From NCBI GenBank assembly GCA_030372335.1, contig JAUDCW010000026.1: a stretch of DNA of 21,691 nucleotides. One strand, given 5' to 3'. Shown here one piece after another: positions 1-8,238 of the stretch. Each line of letters starts with the position of its first letter. Within the stretch, counting starts at the first letter, position 1. Source of the DNA: JALCOL01 sp022649665 (GTDB lineage Bacteria > Bacillota > Bacilli > Lactobacillales > Enterococcaceae). The translations under genes were made by a program, and so were the position numbers. The notes beneath the pieces were generated by a model. It was not told the origin of the DNA and did not search any database. It saw only the letters and a program-made list of their open reading frames with translations.

Positions 1-407
1 TGGCTGCCGCGTTTGAGCTTTTCGATCGCTTCATCGATCGGGAACCAAAGAATATGGTTAAAGTCTTCCAGCGGTGCCGCTTCACGTTTGAATCCAGCGG
101 CGGCGTAAAAATAGCCGGGATTGAAAAAATGCGTGTCGCGGTGGCGCGAGAAAAAATATTCATCCGCCTGCCCCAAATAAACCGGCGCAAGCGCTTGATA
201 GCCCAGCTCTTCCAAAAGTTCCCGGCGGAGCGTCTCAAGGCGCGTTTCTGTCCCTTCCATTTCGCCGCCCGGCAAAAAGAAGGCACCGTTAGGAGCTTGG
301 ACGAGGACGATCTCTTGCGTCTTTTCGTCAGGGATCACTACATACACGCCGACGCGCTTTTGATACTGTTCCCCGGGTTCTTTTTTGCCAAACGATGGGA
401 TTCTCAT
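1..407 (-). CDS. NUDIX hydrolase, C-terminus cut by window edge
   Basis: A NUDIX-fold hydrolase, a family that removes a nucleoside-diphosphate-linked group from a substrate with a divalent metal. The visible 135 residues contain the complete NUDIX box: G-x5-E-x7-R-E-L-x-E-E-x-G-Y, inside GGEMEGTETRLETLRRELL, at about residues 49-72. The protein opens with a short lead (MRIPSFGKKEPG) and a beta strand with V-Y-V-V-I-P. The start is the ATG at 407, preceded by AAAGGAGAA at 411-420. The C-terminus lies beyond position 1. The gene is divergent from the glyoxalase gene and has its own promoter. The substrate cannot be told from sequence; NUDIX proteins of this size act on sugar nucleotides, oxidised dNTPs or dinucleotides. 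Family assignment is secure, function is not. Confidence 0.88.
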   Translation of the reverse strand, partial: MRIPSFGKKEPGEQYQKRVGVYVVIPDEKTQEIVLVQAPNGAFFLPGGEMEGTETRLETLRRELLEELGYQALAPVYLGQADEYFFSRHRDTHFFNPGYFYAAAGFKREAAPLEDFNHILWFPIDEAIEKLKRGS

Positions 408-437
408 GATTTTCTCCTTTTTTCCACATTTTTATTT

Positions 438-466
438 ATTGTATCGAAAGGAAGCTGTTTCAACAA
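438..466 (-). promoter_or_regulatory. Promoter of the NUDIX gene
   Basis: On the minus strand TTGTTG (461-466) and TACAAT (438-443) are separated by 17 nt, close to a sigma-A promoter. The start codon is about 30 nt downstream, after an A/T-rich leader and a good ribosome binding site. Confidence 0.6.
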
Positions 467-481
467 GCATTTTCCAATCAT

Positions 482-510
482 TCGCCAAAAAAACTTTTTT
501 TCATTATACT
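482..510 (+). promoter_or_regulatory. Promoter of the glyoxalase-like gene
   Basis: TATACT (505-510) is a strong -10. TCGCCA (482-487) lies 17 nt upstream and is a weaker -35. The ATG at 534 follows about 16 nt after the expected start of transcription, and GGGAGG lies just before it. Confidence 0.55.
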
Positions 511-533
511 GAAGAAAAAGGGAGGAAAAAACT

Positions 534-911
534 ATGTATATGGCTCACACATGTATCCGCGTCGAAGATTTGGAAGCTTCACTCGATTTTTATGAAAAAG
601 CATTCGGCTTCAAAGAAACACGCCGCAAAGATTTCCCTGATGATGATTTCACGCTGGTATACCTTGCGCTGCCGGGCGACGATTATGAATTGGAGCTTAC
701 TTACAACTATGGTCACTCTGCGTATCGCTTAGGGGACGGCTATGGACATATCGCGATCGCTTCTGATGATTTGGAAGGTCTGCATGAGAAGCAGAAAAAA
801 GCCGGCATCCCGATCGGTGAACTGTCCGCACTCCCGGGCGAAGCGCCGCACTACTATTTCGTGACGGATCCCGACGGCTATAAAATCGAAGTGATCCGTT
901 CAAAAAAATAA
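534..911 (+). CDS. gloA: Glyoxalase I-like VOC-family protein (lactoylglutathione lyase)
   Basis: A vicinal-oxygen-chelate protein of 125 aa, the usual length of bacterial glyoxalase I (E. coli GloA is 135 aa). All four metal ligands of that family can be placed: His5 (MAHTCIRV), Glu54 (YELELTYN), His72 (GYGHIAIA) and Glu119 (YKIEVI), nearly the spacing of E. coli H5/E56/H74/E122. Glyoxalase I turns the methylglyoxal-glutathione adduct into S-lactoylglutathione in the cytoplasm, a detoxification of a glycolytic by-product. The start chosen is the ATG at 534, with GGGAGG 7 nt upstream; an in-frame ATG at 540 is an alternative. Whether the thiol substrate is glutathione cannot be seen; enterococci can make it. 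No linked pathway gene is present. Confidence 0.85.
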   Translation: MYMAHTCIRVEDLEASLDFYEKAFGFKETRRKDFPDDDFTLVYLALPGDDYELELTYNYGHSAYRLGDGYGHIAIASDDLEGLHEKQKKAGIPIGELSALPGEAPHYYFVTDPDGYKIEVIRSKK

Positions 912-958
912 TGAAACACCAGGCTTGACGCGGACTATCTCATGGGGGATGTTTGCTA

Positions 959-1540
959 TTGAGTGTCACAAATCCAACGAATCATTTAAAAGCTAAAAAT
1001 CGCGAAGAGTTTCGACATTGGCTGGCCCTTCATTATCATACGGCATCAGAATGCTGGGTCGATGTCAAACGGGGAATCCCAACTGGAAATGAGCACTTTT
1101 GGTATGCTGACGCTGTGGAAGAAGCGCTGTGTTTTGGGTGGATAGACAGCACCTATAAAAGAATCGAAAAGGGCAAACCGGCTTCCCAGCGTTTCGTTCC
1201 GCGAAAACCAGATAGTGCATGGTCTGAGCTCAATAAAGCGCGCTGTCTTCGGATGGAGAAACTGGGCAGGATGACTCCGGCTGGAAGAAAATTATTGCCC
1301 GATATGGATCCATCACACTTCAAAATCGACCCAAGGATCAAAAAAGCACTCAAAAGCCGGCCTGGCGCGTGGGATTTTTTCTGCGCATGCCCACCGCTCT
1401 ATCAGCGAGTGCGCGTCGATACGATCCAAATCAAGAAAAATCAGCCAAAACTATTCCGATCACGCCTGACGAAGTTTGTAAATGCATGCCGCGATCATAA
1501 AATGATCGGTTTATGGAACGACGGCGGCCGGTTGCACTAA
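959..1540 (+). CDS. YdeI/OmdA-family protein (bacteriocin-protection family)
   Basis: A protein of 193 aa that resembles the YdeI/OmpD-associated (OmdA) family: N-terminal NHLKAKNREEFRHWL, central CFGWIDSTYKRI, FVPRKPDSAWSELN, and a basic C-terminal third. The family occurs in many bacteria and has been linked to protection against bacteriocins and antimicrobial peptides, but its biochemical activity is not known. No signal peptide or membrane segment is visible, so it is probably cytoplasmic. There is no ATG start. TTG at 959 is preferred because GGGGGA (944-949) lies 9 nt before it; the in-frame TTG at 953 is too close to this site. It starts 47 nt after the glyoxalase gene and may be co-transcribed. 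A perfect terminator follows. Confidence 0.72.
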   Translation: MSVTNPTNHLKAKNREEFRHWLALHYHTASECWVDVKRGIPTGNEHFWYADAVEEALCFGWIDSTYKRIEKGKPASQRFVPRKPDSAWSELNKARCLRMEKLGRMTPAGRKLLPDMDPSHFKIDPRIKKALKSRPGAWDFFCACPPLYQRVRVDTIQIKKNQPKLFRSRLTKFVNACRDHKMIGLWNDGGRLH

Positions 1541-1549
1541 AGAAGGATC

Positions 1550-1599
1550 AAAATAAAACGATCAAGCCATGCGCACTCTTGGCTTGATCGTTTTATTTT
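1550..1599. terminator. Bidirectional terminator between the YdeI gene and ntpJ
   Basis: A perfect 20-bp inverted repeat (1550-1569 with 1580-1599) with a 10-nt loop. Its outer part is A-rich on the left and T-rich on the right, giving U-tracts in both directions. It lies between two convergent genes and serves both. Confidence 0.92.
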
Positions 1600-1618
1600 A
1601 TTGCTGCCGCTTTTCATA

Positions 1619-2962
1619 TTATCCGATCAAAACCGTTCCTTTCGGATAGTGATAATAATCTGGATTCAAGAGACGCTTGCGCATCAAAGCAAAGCCGACT
1701 GTATAGATGCCGACGCGTCCTAAAAACATCAAAAACATGATGATCACTTTGCCGACGACACTCAAGTGCGGCGTCAAGTCCATCGTAAGCCCCGCAGTCC
1801 CGATCGCCGAGAAAACTTCGAACACGACTTGCCGCAGCGCGATCCCACCGTGCAGTTCCGTCAAGCTCATGATCATGATCGCCAAAATGCTCAGGCCGAG
1901 CGTCATAAAGAAAAGGGTGAATGCCCGCATGACTGTCGGTGTCGGGATCGTTCGTTCATCGAATTCCGCTTCTTCGCGTCCGCGGAATACACTGACCATC
2001 TGACAGATCAAGACGCCGAGCGTCGTTGTTTTCAAGCCGCCAGCGGTCGAGCCGGATGTTCCGCCGATATACATCAGAAACATCGTGATAATCAGACTGG
2101 CATCGTTCAGTTGAGCGTAGTCCGAATTATAAAAGCCTGCGGTCCGTGAAGAAACGACCATGAACCAAGCGTTGCTGACCTTCTCCAGCGGCGCTAATTT
2201 TTTATCGACCGGCGTTACGGTATCGAGCACGATATAGGAAAAAAAGCCGAGCAGCAAAAGCGCGACTGTCACGGTGATCGCAAGCTTTGAATGCACGCTG
2301 AGCCGCCGGTGCAGCTTGAACCAATTCACGACATCATGCCAAACGACAAACCCCAGTCCGCCGCCCAAGATCAAAACAGTCAGTACAAGTAAAATATATG
2401 GATTGTTTTGATAGGAGAGAAAACTATTTCCCAACAGATCGAATCCCGCATTGCAAAAGCCCGAGATCGCATGGAAGAGTGAAAACCACGCACCCTTTTT
2501 TACACCGTATTCCGGAACAAATTGGATCGCTAATAAAAGTGCGCCGCCGATCTGCATCACGAGCGAAAATTTCAAAATGAACATCGTTAAACGGACGCCG
2601 TCGCTGATATTTGCCAGATTCAAGTCATCTTTTAGAACCATCTGCGCTTTGAGCGACACCCGCCGCCGAAAGATCGTCAGCATCAGCACCGGAAAACACA
2701 TAAATCCCAAACCGCCGATCTCGATCAGCGTCAAGATCACCAGCTGTCCCGAAAAATTCCAGTGAGCAGCTACATCGAGTGTGCTGAGTCCAGTCACACA
2801 GACCGCGGAAGCCGAAGTAAACAGCGCATCTAAAAACGGCGTTGCTTTTTGCGCCTGCGTAAATACTGGAAGCGAAAGCAGCACCCCGCCGATCAAAATC
2901 AAAACCAAAAAACCGAACATCAAAAACTTGACCGCTGAAAACGGGTATTCCTTCTTCGCCAT
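1619..2962 (-). CDS. ntpJ: K+ uptake protein NtpJ (KtrB/TrkH family)
   Basis: A 447-aa integral membrane protein of the Trk/Ktr/HKT superfamily, which carries K+ (often with Na+) into the cell. The four M-P-M repeats are recognisable by their selectivity-filter glycines: VCVTGLS (G58), GFCNAGFD (G173), SSRTAGFY (G276) and AIGTAGLT (G391). The flexible GGTSGSTAGGLK loop after the third repeat (about 300-311) is the KtrB gating loop. In E. hirae the corresponding gene closes the Na+-ATPase operon, and NtpJ provides K+ uptake that depends on Na+ extrusion. The regulatory RCK partner (KtrA) is not in this window. Start ATG at 2962 with AAGGAG upstream. It lies 138 nt beyond ntpD, behind a hairpin, so its expression is probably partly uncoupled from the pump. 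Confidence 0.93.
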   Translation of the reverse strand: MAKKEYPFSAVKFLMFGFLVLILIGGVLLSLPVFTQAQKATPFLDALFTSASAVCVTGLSTLDVAAHWNFSGQLVILTLIEIGGLGFMCFPVLMLTIFRRRVSLKAQMVLKDDLNLANISDGVRLTMFILKFSLVMQIGGALLLAIQFVPEYGVKKGAWFSLFHAISGFCNAGFDLLGNSFLSYQNNPYILLVLTVLILGGGLGFVVWHDVVNWFKLHRRLSVHSKLAITVTVALLLLGFFSYIVLDTVTPVDKKLAPLEKVSNAWFMVVSSRTAGFYNSDYAQLNDASLIITMFLMYIGGTSGSTAGGLKTTTLGVLICQMVSVFRGREEAEFDERTIPTPTVMRAFTLFFMTLGLSILAIMIMSLTELHGGIALRQVVFEVFSAIGTAGLTMDLTPHLSVVGKVIIMFLMFLGRVGIYTVGFALMRKRLLNPDYYHYPKGTVLIG

Positions 2963-3030
2963 CTTTTCCGCTCCTTATGAAATGATTCGCTTCCTCCATT
3001 CTATCAGTCATCAGCTCCTGAGAAAAGCGC

Positions 3031-3069
3031 AAGAGAGATCGTGACATAACTCCTGTCACGATCTCTCTT
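3031..3069 (-). terminator. Hairpin between ntpD and ntpJ (partial terminator)
   Basis: A perfect 16-bp inverted repeat, 3031-3046 with 3054-3069, loop TAACTCC. The top of the stem is GTGACA/TGTCAC, shared with two other hairpins of the window. There is no long U-run directly behind it in the minus direction (GCGCTTTTC follows), so it may attenuate rather than end transcription into ntpJ. Confidence 0.7.
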
Positions 3070-3100
3070 TTCGCATCGATGGTATTCTAAACGCAGCTTC

Positions 3101-3730
3101 CTATTTCCCCATATCTTTGATCTTGATCAGGCGGGTGATGTCCGCCCGTTCATTTTCTTCCAATTTCATTTGGATGTAATAGATCGTCTCATCCAGCTGC
3201 GGGATCGTCATATACTCCAGCGCATTGACACGGCGCCGTGTTTTTTCGATCTCAGTTGCCATCAATTGACAGGTTTTTTCTTTTTCCGTCAACTCCAAAA
3301 GTTTGGGGAGCACTTTGGATACTTTATCCATCGCTTCATCGAGCTCGCCGTTTGAATTCAAATAACCGTAGTTCAGCGGCGCTTGATTGACCGCTTCGTC
3401 ATAATGGAAATTCATCATCGGAACGGAAACACTCATGATATTTTTCTCGATGATGTCGAGCGTGACTTCTTCGCCGGAAAAAGTGACCAGCTCATCAGTG
3501 AAGTATTCGTTGATGCCGCTGTTGGCCAAAACAAACGCCGACATGCTGGCCGTCAGTTCTTTTTCAACTTCTTTTCGAAGTTTGTCATTTTCGCGCACCA
3601 TCAAGATAAAGCGGCGCATCAGTTCGTCTTGTTTGTCTTTTAAAAGCTTATGGCCGCGGGTCGCGGTGCTGAGCTGCTTTTTCAGACGGGAGAGCTCCAT
3701 CCGGGTCGGATTGACATTTAATCTTGCCAT
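3101..3730 (-). CDS. ntpD: V-type ATPase subunit D (central stalk)
   Basis: The D subunit of the V1 rotor shaft, 209 aa (E. hirae NtpD is about the same length). The N-terminus (MARLNVNPTRMELSRLKKQL) is typical of the family, and the protein is two long alpha-helical stretches, about residues 1-75 and 120-200, that form the antiparallel coiled coil of the shaft. With NtpG and NtpC it transmits rotation between the A3B3 head and the c-ring. The start is the ATG at 3730, only 4 nt after the ntpB stop, which points to translational coupling. It is the last V1 gene before the hairpin. Confidence 0.96.
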   Translation of the reverse strand: MARLNVNPTRMELSRLKKQLSTATRGHKLLKDKQDELMRRFILMVRENDKLRKEVEKELTASMSAFVLANSGINEYFTDELVTFSGEEVTLDIIEKNIMSVSVPMMNFHYDEAVNQAPLNYGYLNSNGELDEAMDKVSKVLPKLLELTEKEKTCQLMATEIEKTRRRVNALEYMTIPQLDETIYYIQMKLEENERADITRLIKIKDMGK

Positions 3731-3734
3731 TAGC

Positions 3735-5108
3735 TCACGCCCTCTTCATATATTTCTCGATCATATCTTCCTTGATTCGTTTTAACTCAGTGACCGGCAG
3801 CATCTCTAAGAGCTTCCAGCCTAAGTCGAGCGTTTCGAAGATCGTCCGGTTCGTGTTGAACCCTTGATTCAAATACTCTTCTTCGAAACGGTCCGCAAAT
3901 TTCGCGTAGATCTTATCCGTTTCGCTCAACGCGCTTTCTCCCAAAATAACGGAGAGTTCTTTGGCCTGTTTCCCTTGCGCATAAGCAGTAAACAGCTGGT
4001 TCATCGTTGGCGCATGGTCTTCGCGTGTTTTGCCGGGGCCGGTCCCTTTATCTTTCAAACGGGAAAGCGACGGCAAGACGTCGATCGGCGGCTGGATGCC
4101 GCGTTTGTCGAGTTCGCGCGAAAGAATGATCTGCCCTTCCGTAATATACCCGGTCAAATCGGGGATCGGATGGGTCTTGTCGTCTTCGGGCATCGTCAAG
4201 ATCGGGATCTGCGTCACGGAGCCTTTCAGTCCGCGGATCCGCCCGGCACGTTCATAAAGCGTTGCCAAGTTGGTATACAAATACCCGGGATAGCCGCGGC
4301 GGCCGGGAACTTCGCGGCGAGCGGCCGATACTTCGCGCAGCGCTTCGCAGTAGTTCGTCATATCGGTCATGATGACCAAAACGTGCATATCTTTTTCATA
4401 CGCCAGATACTCCGCAGCGGTCAGCGCCATCCGCGGGGTCGCGATCCGTTCGATCGCCGGATCGTTTGCCAAGTTGATGAACATCACTGAGCGGTCGATC
4501 GCGCCGGTCGCGCGGAAGTTTTCCATAAAGTATTCTGCTTCTTCAAACGTGATCCCGATCGCCGCAAAGACAACTGCAAAGTCTTCTTGACTGTTCAAAA
4601 CAGTGGCTTGGCGCGCGATCTGCGCTGCCAATTCTTTATGCGGCAAACCGCTCCCTGAGAAGATCGGGAGTTTTTGTCCGCGCACGAGCGTGTTCAAATG
4701 GTCGATCGCGCTGATCCCGGTTTGAATAAATTCATCCGGATAATCGCGCGCCACCGGGTTGATTACTTCCCCGTTGATGTCGACCATTTTTTCCGGCAAG
4801 ATCTCTGGTCCTTGGTCTTTCGGGCGTCCTAAGCCGTCAAAGACCCGGCCGACCATATCCATCGAAACTCCGAGTTCGAGCGGGTGGCCCAAAAAGCGCA
4901 CTTTGGAGTCCCGCAGGTTCAGACCAGAAGTTCCTTCGAAGATCTGGACCATCGCCCGATCGCCGTCGACTTCCAAAACTTGTCCGCGGCGGATCTCGCC
5001 ATTTTGCATCCGGATCTCGATCAATTCTTCAAATTTGACGCCTTCGACTTGGTCGACGGCCATCAAAGGGCCGACGACCTCGCTGATTGTCCGATATTCT
5101 TTAAGCAT
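3735..5108 (-). CDS. ntpB: V-type ATPase subunit B (non-catalytic head subunit)
   Basis: The regulatory B subunit of the A3B3 hexamer, 457 aa (E. hirae 458). It keeps the family landmarks MLKEYRTISEVVGPLMAV, GRVFDGLGRP, DEFIQTGISAIDHLN, MTDMTNY and ARREVPGRRGYPGYLY. At the place of the Walker A loop it has SGSGLPHKE, without the GKT signature, as in all B subunits: it contributes to the nucleotide interface but does not hydrolyse ATP. The start ATG at 5108 overlaps the end of ntpA by 8 nt, so both are translationally coupled and made in equal amounts. Confidence 0.97.
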   Translation of the reverse strand: MLKEYRTISEVVGPLMAVDQVEGVKFEELIEIRMQNGEIRRGQVLEVDGDRAMVQIFEGTSGLNLRDSKVRFLGHPLELGVSMDMVGRVFDGLGRPKDQGPEILPEKMVDINGEVINPVARDYPDEFIQTGISAIDHLNTLVRGQKLPIFSGSGLPHKELAAQIARQATVLNSQEDFAVVFAAIGITFEEAEYFMENFRATGAIDRSVMFINLANDPAIERIATPRMALTAAEYLAYEKDMHVLVIMTDMTNYCEALREVSAARREVPGRRGYPGYLYTNLATLYERAGRIRGLKGSVTQIPILTMPEDDKTHPIPDLTGYITEGQIILSRELDKRGIQPPIDVLPSLSRLKDKGTGPGKTREDHAPTMNQLFTAYAQGKQAKELSVILGESALSETDKIYAKFADRFEEEYLNQGFNTNRTIFETLDLGWKLLEMLPVTELKRIKEDMIEKYMKRA

Positions 5109-6891
5109 TAACGGTCATCCCCCCTTCTTCCAAAATTTTCTGCATCGTGGTCTTGATTTCTTGCTGGATGCGGTCCAGTTTCTCAAGTTCATCTTCTTTG
5201 ACGTATTTGCTGCGGGCTATCTTATCGCGCAGTTCGACGGTTCCTTTCATGATCTCGTTAAAGTAAGCGCCGAGTTTCAAAGCTTTTTGGCTTTCTTCGC
5301 CGAAGGTCATGATCATTTTCAACATTTTGAATTGTTTTTCGTAAGAACTGAATGTGTCGACATCATCGAAGGCGTTCTGCTGCAAGTAATCTTCCCGCAA
5401 TGATTTTGCGACTTCAAGCGTCACGCGGTCTTTGTCGGAGAGCGAATCGATCCCGACCAAGCGTACGATTTCATCCAGCTGGGCTTCTTCCTGCAAGATC
5501 TTCATAGCGTCAGTTGCCAGCTCGCTCCAATTTCCCTGCATCTTTTGATCCATGTATTGGCCGATCTCGTCCAGATAGAGCGAGTAGCTGGAAAGCCAGT
5601 TGATTGACGGGAAGTGGCGTTTTTGCGCCAATGTCGCGTCAAGCCCCCAATATACTTTCACGACTCGCAGCGTATTTTGCGTGACCGGCTCCGAAACGTC
5701 CCCGCCGGAAGGAGATACAGCACTGATCGCTGTGATACTGCCTTCGCGGTTGTCTTCGCCTAAAGCGACGACTTTCCCGGCACGTTCATAATATTCGGCC
5801 AGCCGGCTTCCAAGATAGGCCGGATATCCTTCATCCCCCGGCATTTCTTCCAAGCGGCCGCTCATTTCCCGCAGCGCTTCCGCCCAGCGGGAAGTCGAAT
5901 CCGCCATGATCGCGACGTTGTAGCCCATATCGCGGAAATACTCGGCGATCGTGATCCCAGTGTAGATCGAAGCTTCCCGCGCGGCTACCGGCATGTTGGA
6001 CGTATTAGCGATCAAAACAGTTCGCGCCATGATCGACTCGCCGGTATTCGGATCGACCAGTTCCGGAAACTCGTTCAGTACATCGGTCATTTCATTTCCG
6101 CGTTCGCCGCAGCCGACATACACTACAAGGTCCACATCTGCCCATTTGGCGATCTGGTGCTGAACGACTGTTTTTCCGGCACCAAATGGTCCTGGAACGG
6201 CTGCCGCTCCGCCTTTCGCGACTGGGAAGAACGTATCGATGACACGCTGACCAGTCAGCATCGGTGCCGTCGGATTCAATTTTTCTTTAACTGGACGTTC
6301 GCGCCGTACCGGCCATTTTTGCATCATCGTAAATTCACGCAGACCTTTTTCCGTTTCGATCGCATAAACAGTTTCTTCGATCGTAAATTCCCCCGCCGTA
6401 ATGCTCGTTAATTTACCTTTGACACCTTGGGGGACCATGATTTTATGCACGATGACTGGGGTCTCCTGTACAGTTCCCAAAATATCGCCGGTCGAAACTT
6501 CATCGCCGACTTTTTTTTGAGGAACGAATTCCCATTTTTTGCTGCGGTCAAGCGAGGCGATCTGCACGCCGCGGCTCAAAAAGTTGGTATGTGTGACCTC
6601 CATAAATTTGTCCAGCGGCCGCTGGATCCCGTCAAACATCTGCGCAAGAAGCCCCGGTGCCAGCTCGACCGAGAGCGCTTCGCCGGTCGTCTTGACCGGT
6701 TCGCCTGGTCCGATTCCGGAGGTTTCTTCATAAACCTGAATGGAGGCAACATCGCCGCGCATCTCGATGATCTCGCCGATGACGCCGATCTCCCCTACTA
6801 AACACATATCTTGAAGACTGGCATGGCCCATGTTCTCTGCCATAACCAGCGGTCCGGAGACCTTGATGATCGTTCCTATATTCAAATTCAT
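5101..6891 (-). CDS. ntpA: V-type ATPase catalytic subunit A
   Basis: The ATP-hydrolysing A subunit, 596 aa (E. hirae 593). Walker A is GPFGAGKT at residues 234-241 (Lys240), and the catalytic glutamate is Glu263 in GCGERGNEM. The non-homologous insert of V/A-type A subunits, absent from F-type beta, lies at about residues 110-190. Further landmarks are DSTSRWAEALREMSGRLEEM and SPSGGDVSEPV. Three copies alternate with three NtpB in the cytoplasmic V1 head. The start ATG at 6891 follows ntpG by 14 nt; GGAG is only 2 nt from the ATG, with another AAAGGA farther away, so the ribosome binding site is a little unusual. Confidence 0.98.
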   Translation of the reverse strand: MNLNIGTIIKVSGPLVMAENMGHASLQDMCLVGEIGVIGEIIEMRGDVASIQVYEETSGIGPGEPVKTTGEALSVELAPGLLAQMFDGIQRPLDKFMEVTHTNFLSRGVQIASLDRSKKWEFVPQKKVGDEVSTGDILGTVQETPVIVHKIMVPQGVKGKLTSITAGEFTIEETVYAIETEKGLREFTMMQKWPVRRERPVKEKLNPTAPMLTGQRVIDTFFPVAKGGAAAVPGPFGAGKTVVQHQIAKWADVDLVVYVGCGERGNEMTDVLNEFPELVDPNTGESIMARTVLIANTSNMPVAAREASIYTGITIAEYFRDMGYNVAIMADSTSRWAEALREMSGRLEEMPGDEGYPAYLGSRLAEYYERAGKVVALGEDNREGSITAISAVSPSGGDVSEPVTQNTLRVVKVYWGLDATLAQKRHFPSINWLSSYSLYLDEIGQYMDQKMQGNWSELATDAMKILQEEAQLDEIVRLVGIDSLSDKDRVTLEVAKSLREDYLQQNAFDDVDTFSSYEKQFKMLKMIMTFGEESQKALKLGAYFNEIMKGTVELRDKIARSKYVKEDELEKLDRIQQEIKTTMQKILEEGGMTVNA

Positions 6892-6905
6892 TACTCCTTC
6901 ATCCT

Positions 6906-7229
6906 TTACTCTTGGCTGGACAAAATATTTTGCCCGACAGCTTTTTCGACGTTCTCATTGATTTGGCGCTGCCCGATGCCGAGCGTTCCTAAATGACTTG
7001 GGATCAAAATGATCGCCGGAGTCATTTTCTCTTTATAACGATCGATCGTCTCTTCAACGTGGACGGCTAGATGCTCCGTGAGATAAATCACGCCGTAATC
7101 TGCATCCGCCATCTCTTCGATCGCTTCGCGCACGCGGCGTGCATCCGCCTCGTAGCGGACATCGAAGCCGAAGAGTTTAAAAGGAAGCACTGAGTCGCGG
7201 TCGCCGATGACTCCGATTTTATAGGCCAT
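6906..7229 (-). CDS. ntpG: V-type ATPase subunit F
   Basis: The small F subunit of the central stalk, 107 aa (NtpG in the E. hirae nomenclature). It has a Rossmann-like alpha/beta fold: the opening MAYKIGVIGDRDSVLPFKLFG is highly typical, with a second strand in DYGVIYLTEHLA and a third in PAIILIPS. It binds the D shaft and is known in E. hirae to stimulate ATPase activity of V1. Its start ATG at 7229 overlaps the end of ntpC by 11 nt. Confidence 0.95.
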   Translation of the reverse strand: MAYKIGVIGDRDSVLPFKLFGFDVRYEADARRVREAIEEMADADYGVIYLTEHLAVHVEETIDRYKEKMTPAIILIPSHLGTLGIGQRQINENVEKAVGQNILSSQE

Positions 7230-8226
7230 TTCCCCGTCTCATCCTTTCTCTGATCAGCTCTTTGGAAAATCCGCTGCGTTTGCCGACAACGATCAACCGC
7301 AGATTGCGGGCCTCCTGCTCTTTATCATTTAACAGATTCAAGAGCGGCAGCGGCCCGAATGCGATCGTTTCTGCCTGGTCGTAAAACTTTGCCAAGTAAT
7401 CATCTTTTACGATATCGAGCTGAACGACGTCGAATTCGTTGTCGCCAACGATCAGCGGCTCAAACAGTTCGTGATATCGTGTTGTTTTTAAATAAGCAAT
7501 GAAATCTTTCAGATCTTTGCGGGCGAAATCGATCAATTCTTTTTTCGGCAAGCGTCCAGCATCCGCAATGATCGCGTTCAAGAAACCTTTGCTCTGCTCT
7601 TGAATAATGCCGCGCGCCAGAATCGAAATATTCGTCAGATCGATATATGCTTTGACCTCATCCAAAAGTTCGGGATAATCGACTTTTTCAGCCAATTGCC
7701 GCTGATCTTCTAAATAATAGCGGTCATAGATCACATCGATCCCCGGGATAATGCCGTCTTCCCCTTCCATATAAGCCAGTACTTCTTGGATCGCTTCCAT
7801 CAAGTTCGGCGCCAAAATACTTGAACGCTTCGTGCGGATCGCGCTTTCCATTTCTGCCAGCGTATATTGTCCATCGTAGAGGAACATTTGATCGAGATTT
7901 TTGCCGGTGACTTCCGCTTTCGTCAATACTTTCAAATTATGAAAAGTATAGCGTCTGGCATAGATCGAGACCAATTCGCTTTCCGGAGCGATCTCATAGG
8001 CCCACGCATAAAGATTGCGGCGATGTTCGGCCAAGCTGTGCTCAAAATCTCCCGGAAAACCGTGTTCGCTCAGGACTTCGTTATAGACGGTATTTTTCAA
8101 AATCTCTTTGACGCCGTCGCTGTCAGCCGCATTGATCAGCTGTTCCCAGGTTTCAGGCGTCAAAAGCTCCAGTTCCTTCATCCGGATCAAGGGGTTGACC
8201 TGGTTATAGAGCATATCGCGCTTCAT
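7219..8226 (-). CDS. ntpC: V-type ATPase subunit d (rotor socket)
   Basis: The d/C subunit that sits on the cytoplasmic side of the c-ring and connects it to the D-F shaft, 335 aa. It is a soluble, mostly helical V-ATPase AC39-type protein; YNQVNPLIRMKE near the start, RYTFHNLKVLTKA in the middle and FGPLPLLNLLNDKEQEARNL near the end are family-like. The start ATG at 8226 has AAGGAGGGG just before it and lies 12 nt after ntpE. The final residues overlap ntpG. Confidence 0.95.
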   Translation of the reverse strand: MKRDMLYNQVNPLIRMKELELLTPETWEQLINAADSDGVKEILKNTVYNEVLSEHGFPGDFEHSLAEHRRNLYAWAYEIAPESELVSIYARRYTFHNLKVLTKAEVTGKNLDQMFLYDGQYTLAEMESAIRTKRSSILAPNLMEAIQEVLAYMEGEDGIIPGIDVIYDRYYLEDQRQLAEKVDYPELLDEVKAYIDLTNISILARGIIQEQSKGFLNAIIADAGRLPKKELIDFARKDLKDFIAYLKTTRYHELFEPLIVGDNEFDVVQLDIVKDDYLAKFYDQAETIAFGPLPLLNLLNDKEQEARNLRLIVVGKRSGFSKELIRERMRRGNGL

Positions 8227-8238
8227 CAGATCCCCTCC

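Noticed and set aside
2625..3059. A 144-codon minus-strand frame overlapping the ntpJ start, considered as ntpH
   Set aside because: It overlaps the first part of ntpJ in another frame, begins in the hairpin, and its composition is unlike a real protein.
3864..4490. A 208-codon plus-strand frame
   Set aside because: It is a shadow of ntpB in the opposite direction; the same applies to the frame at 4759-5403.
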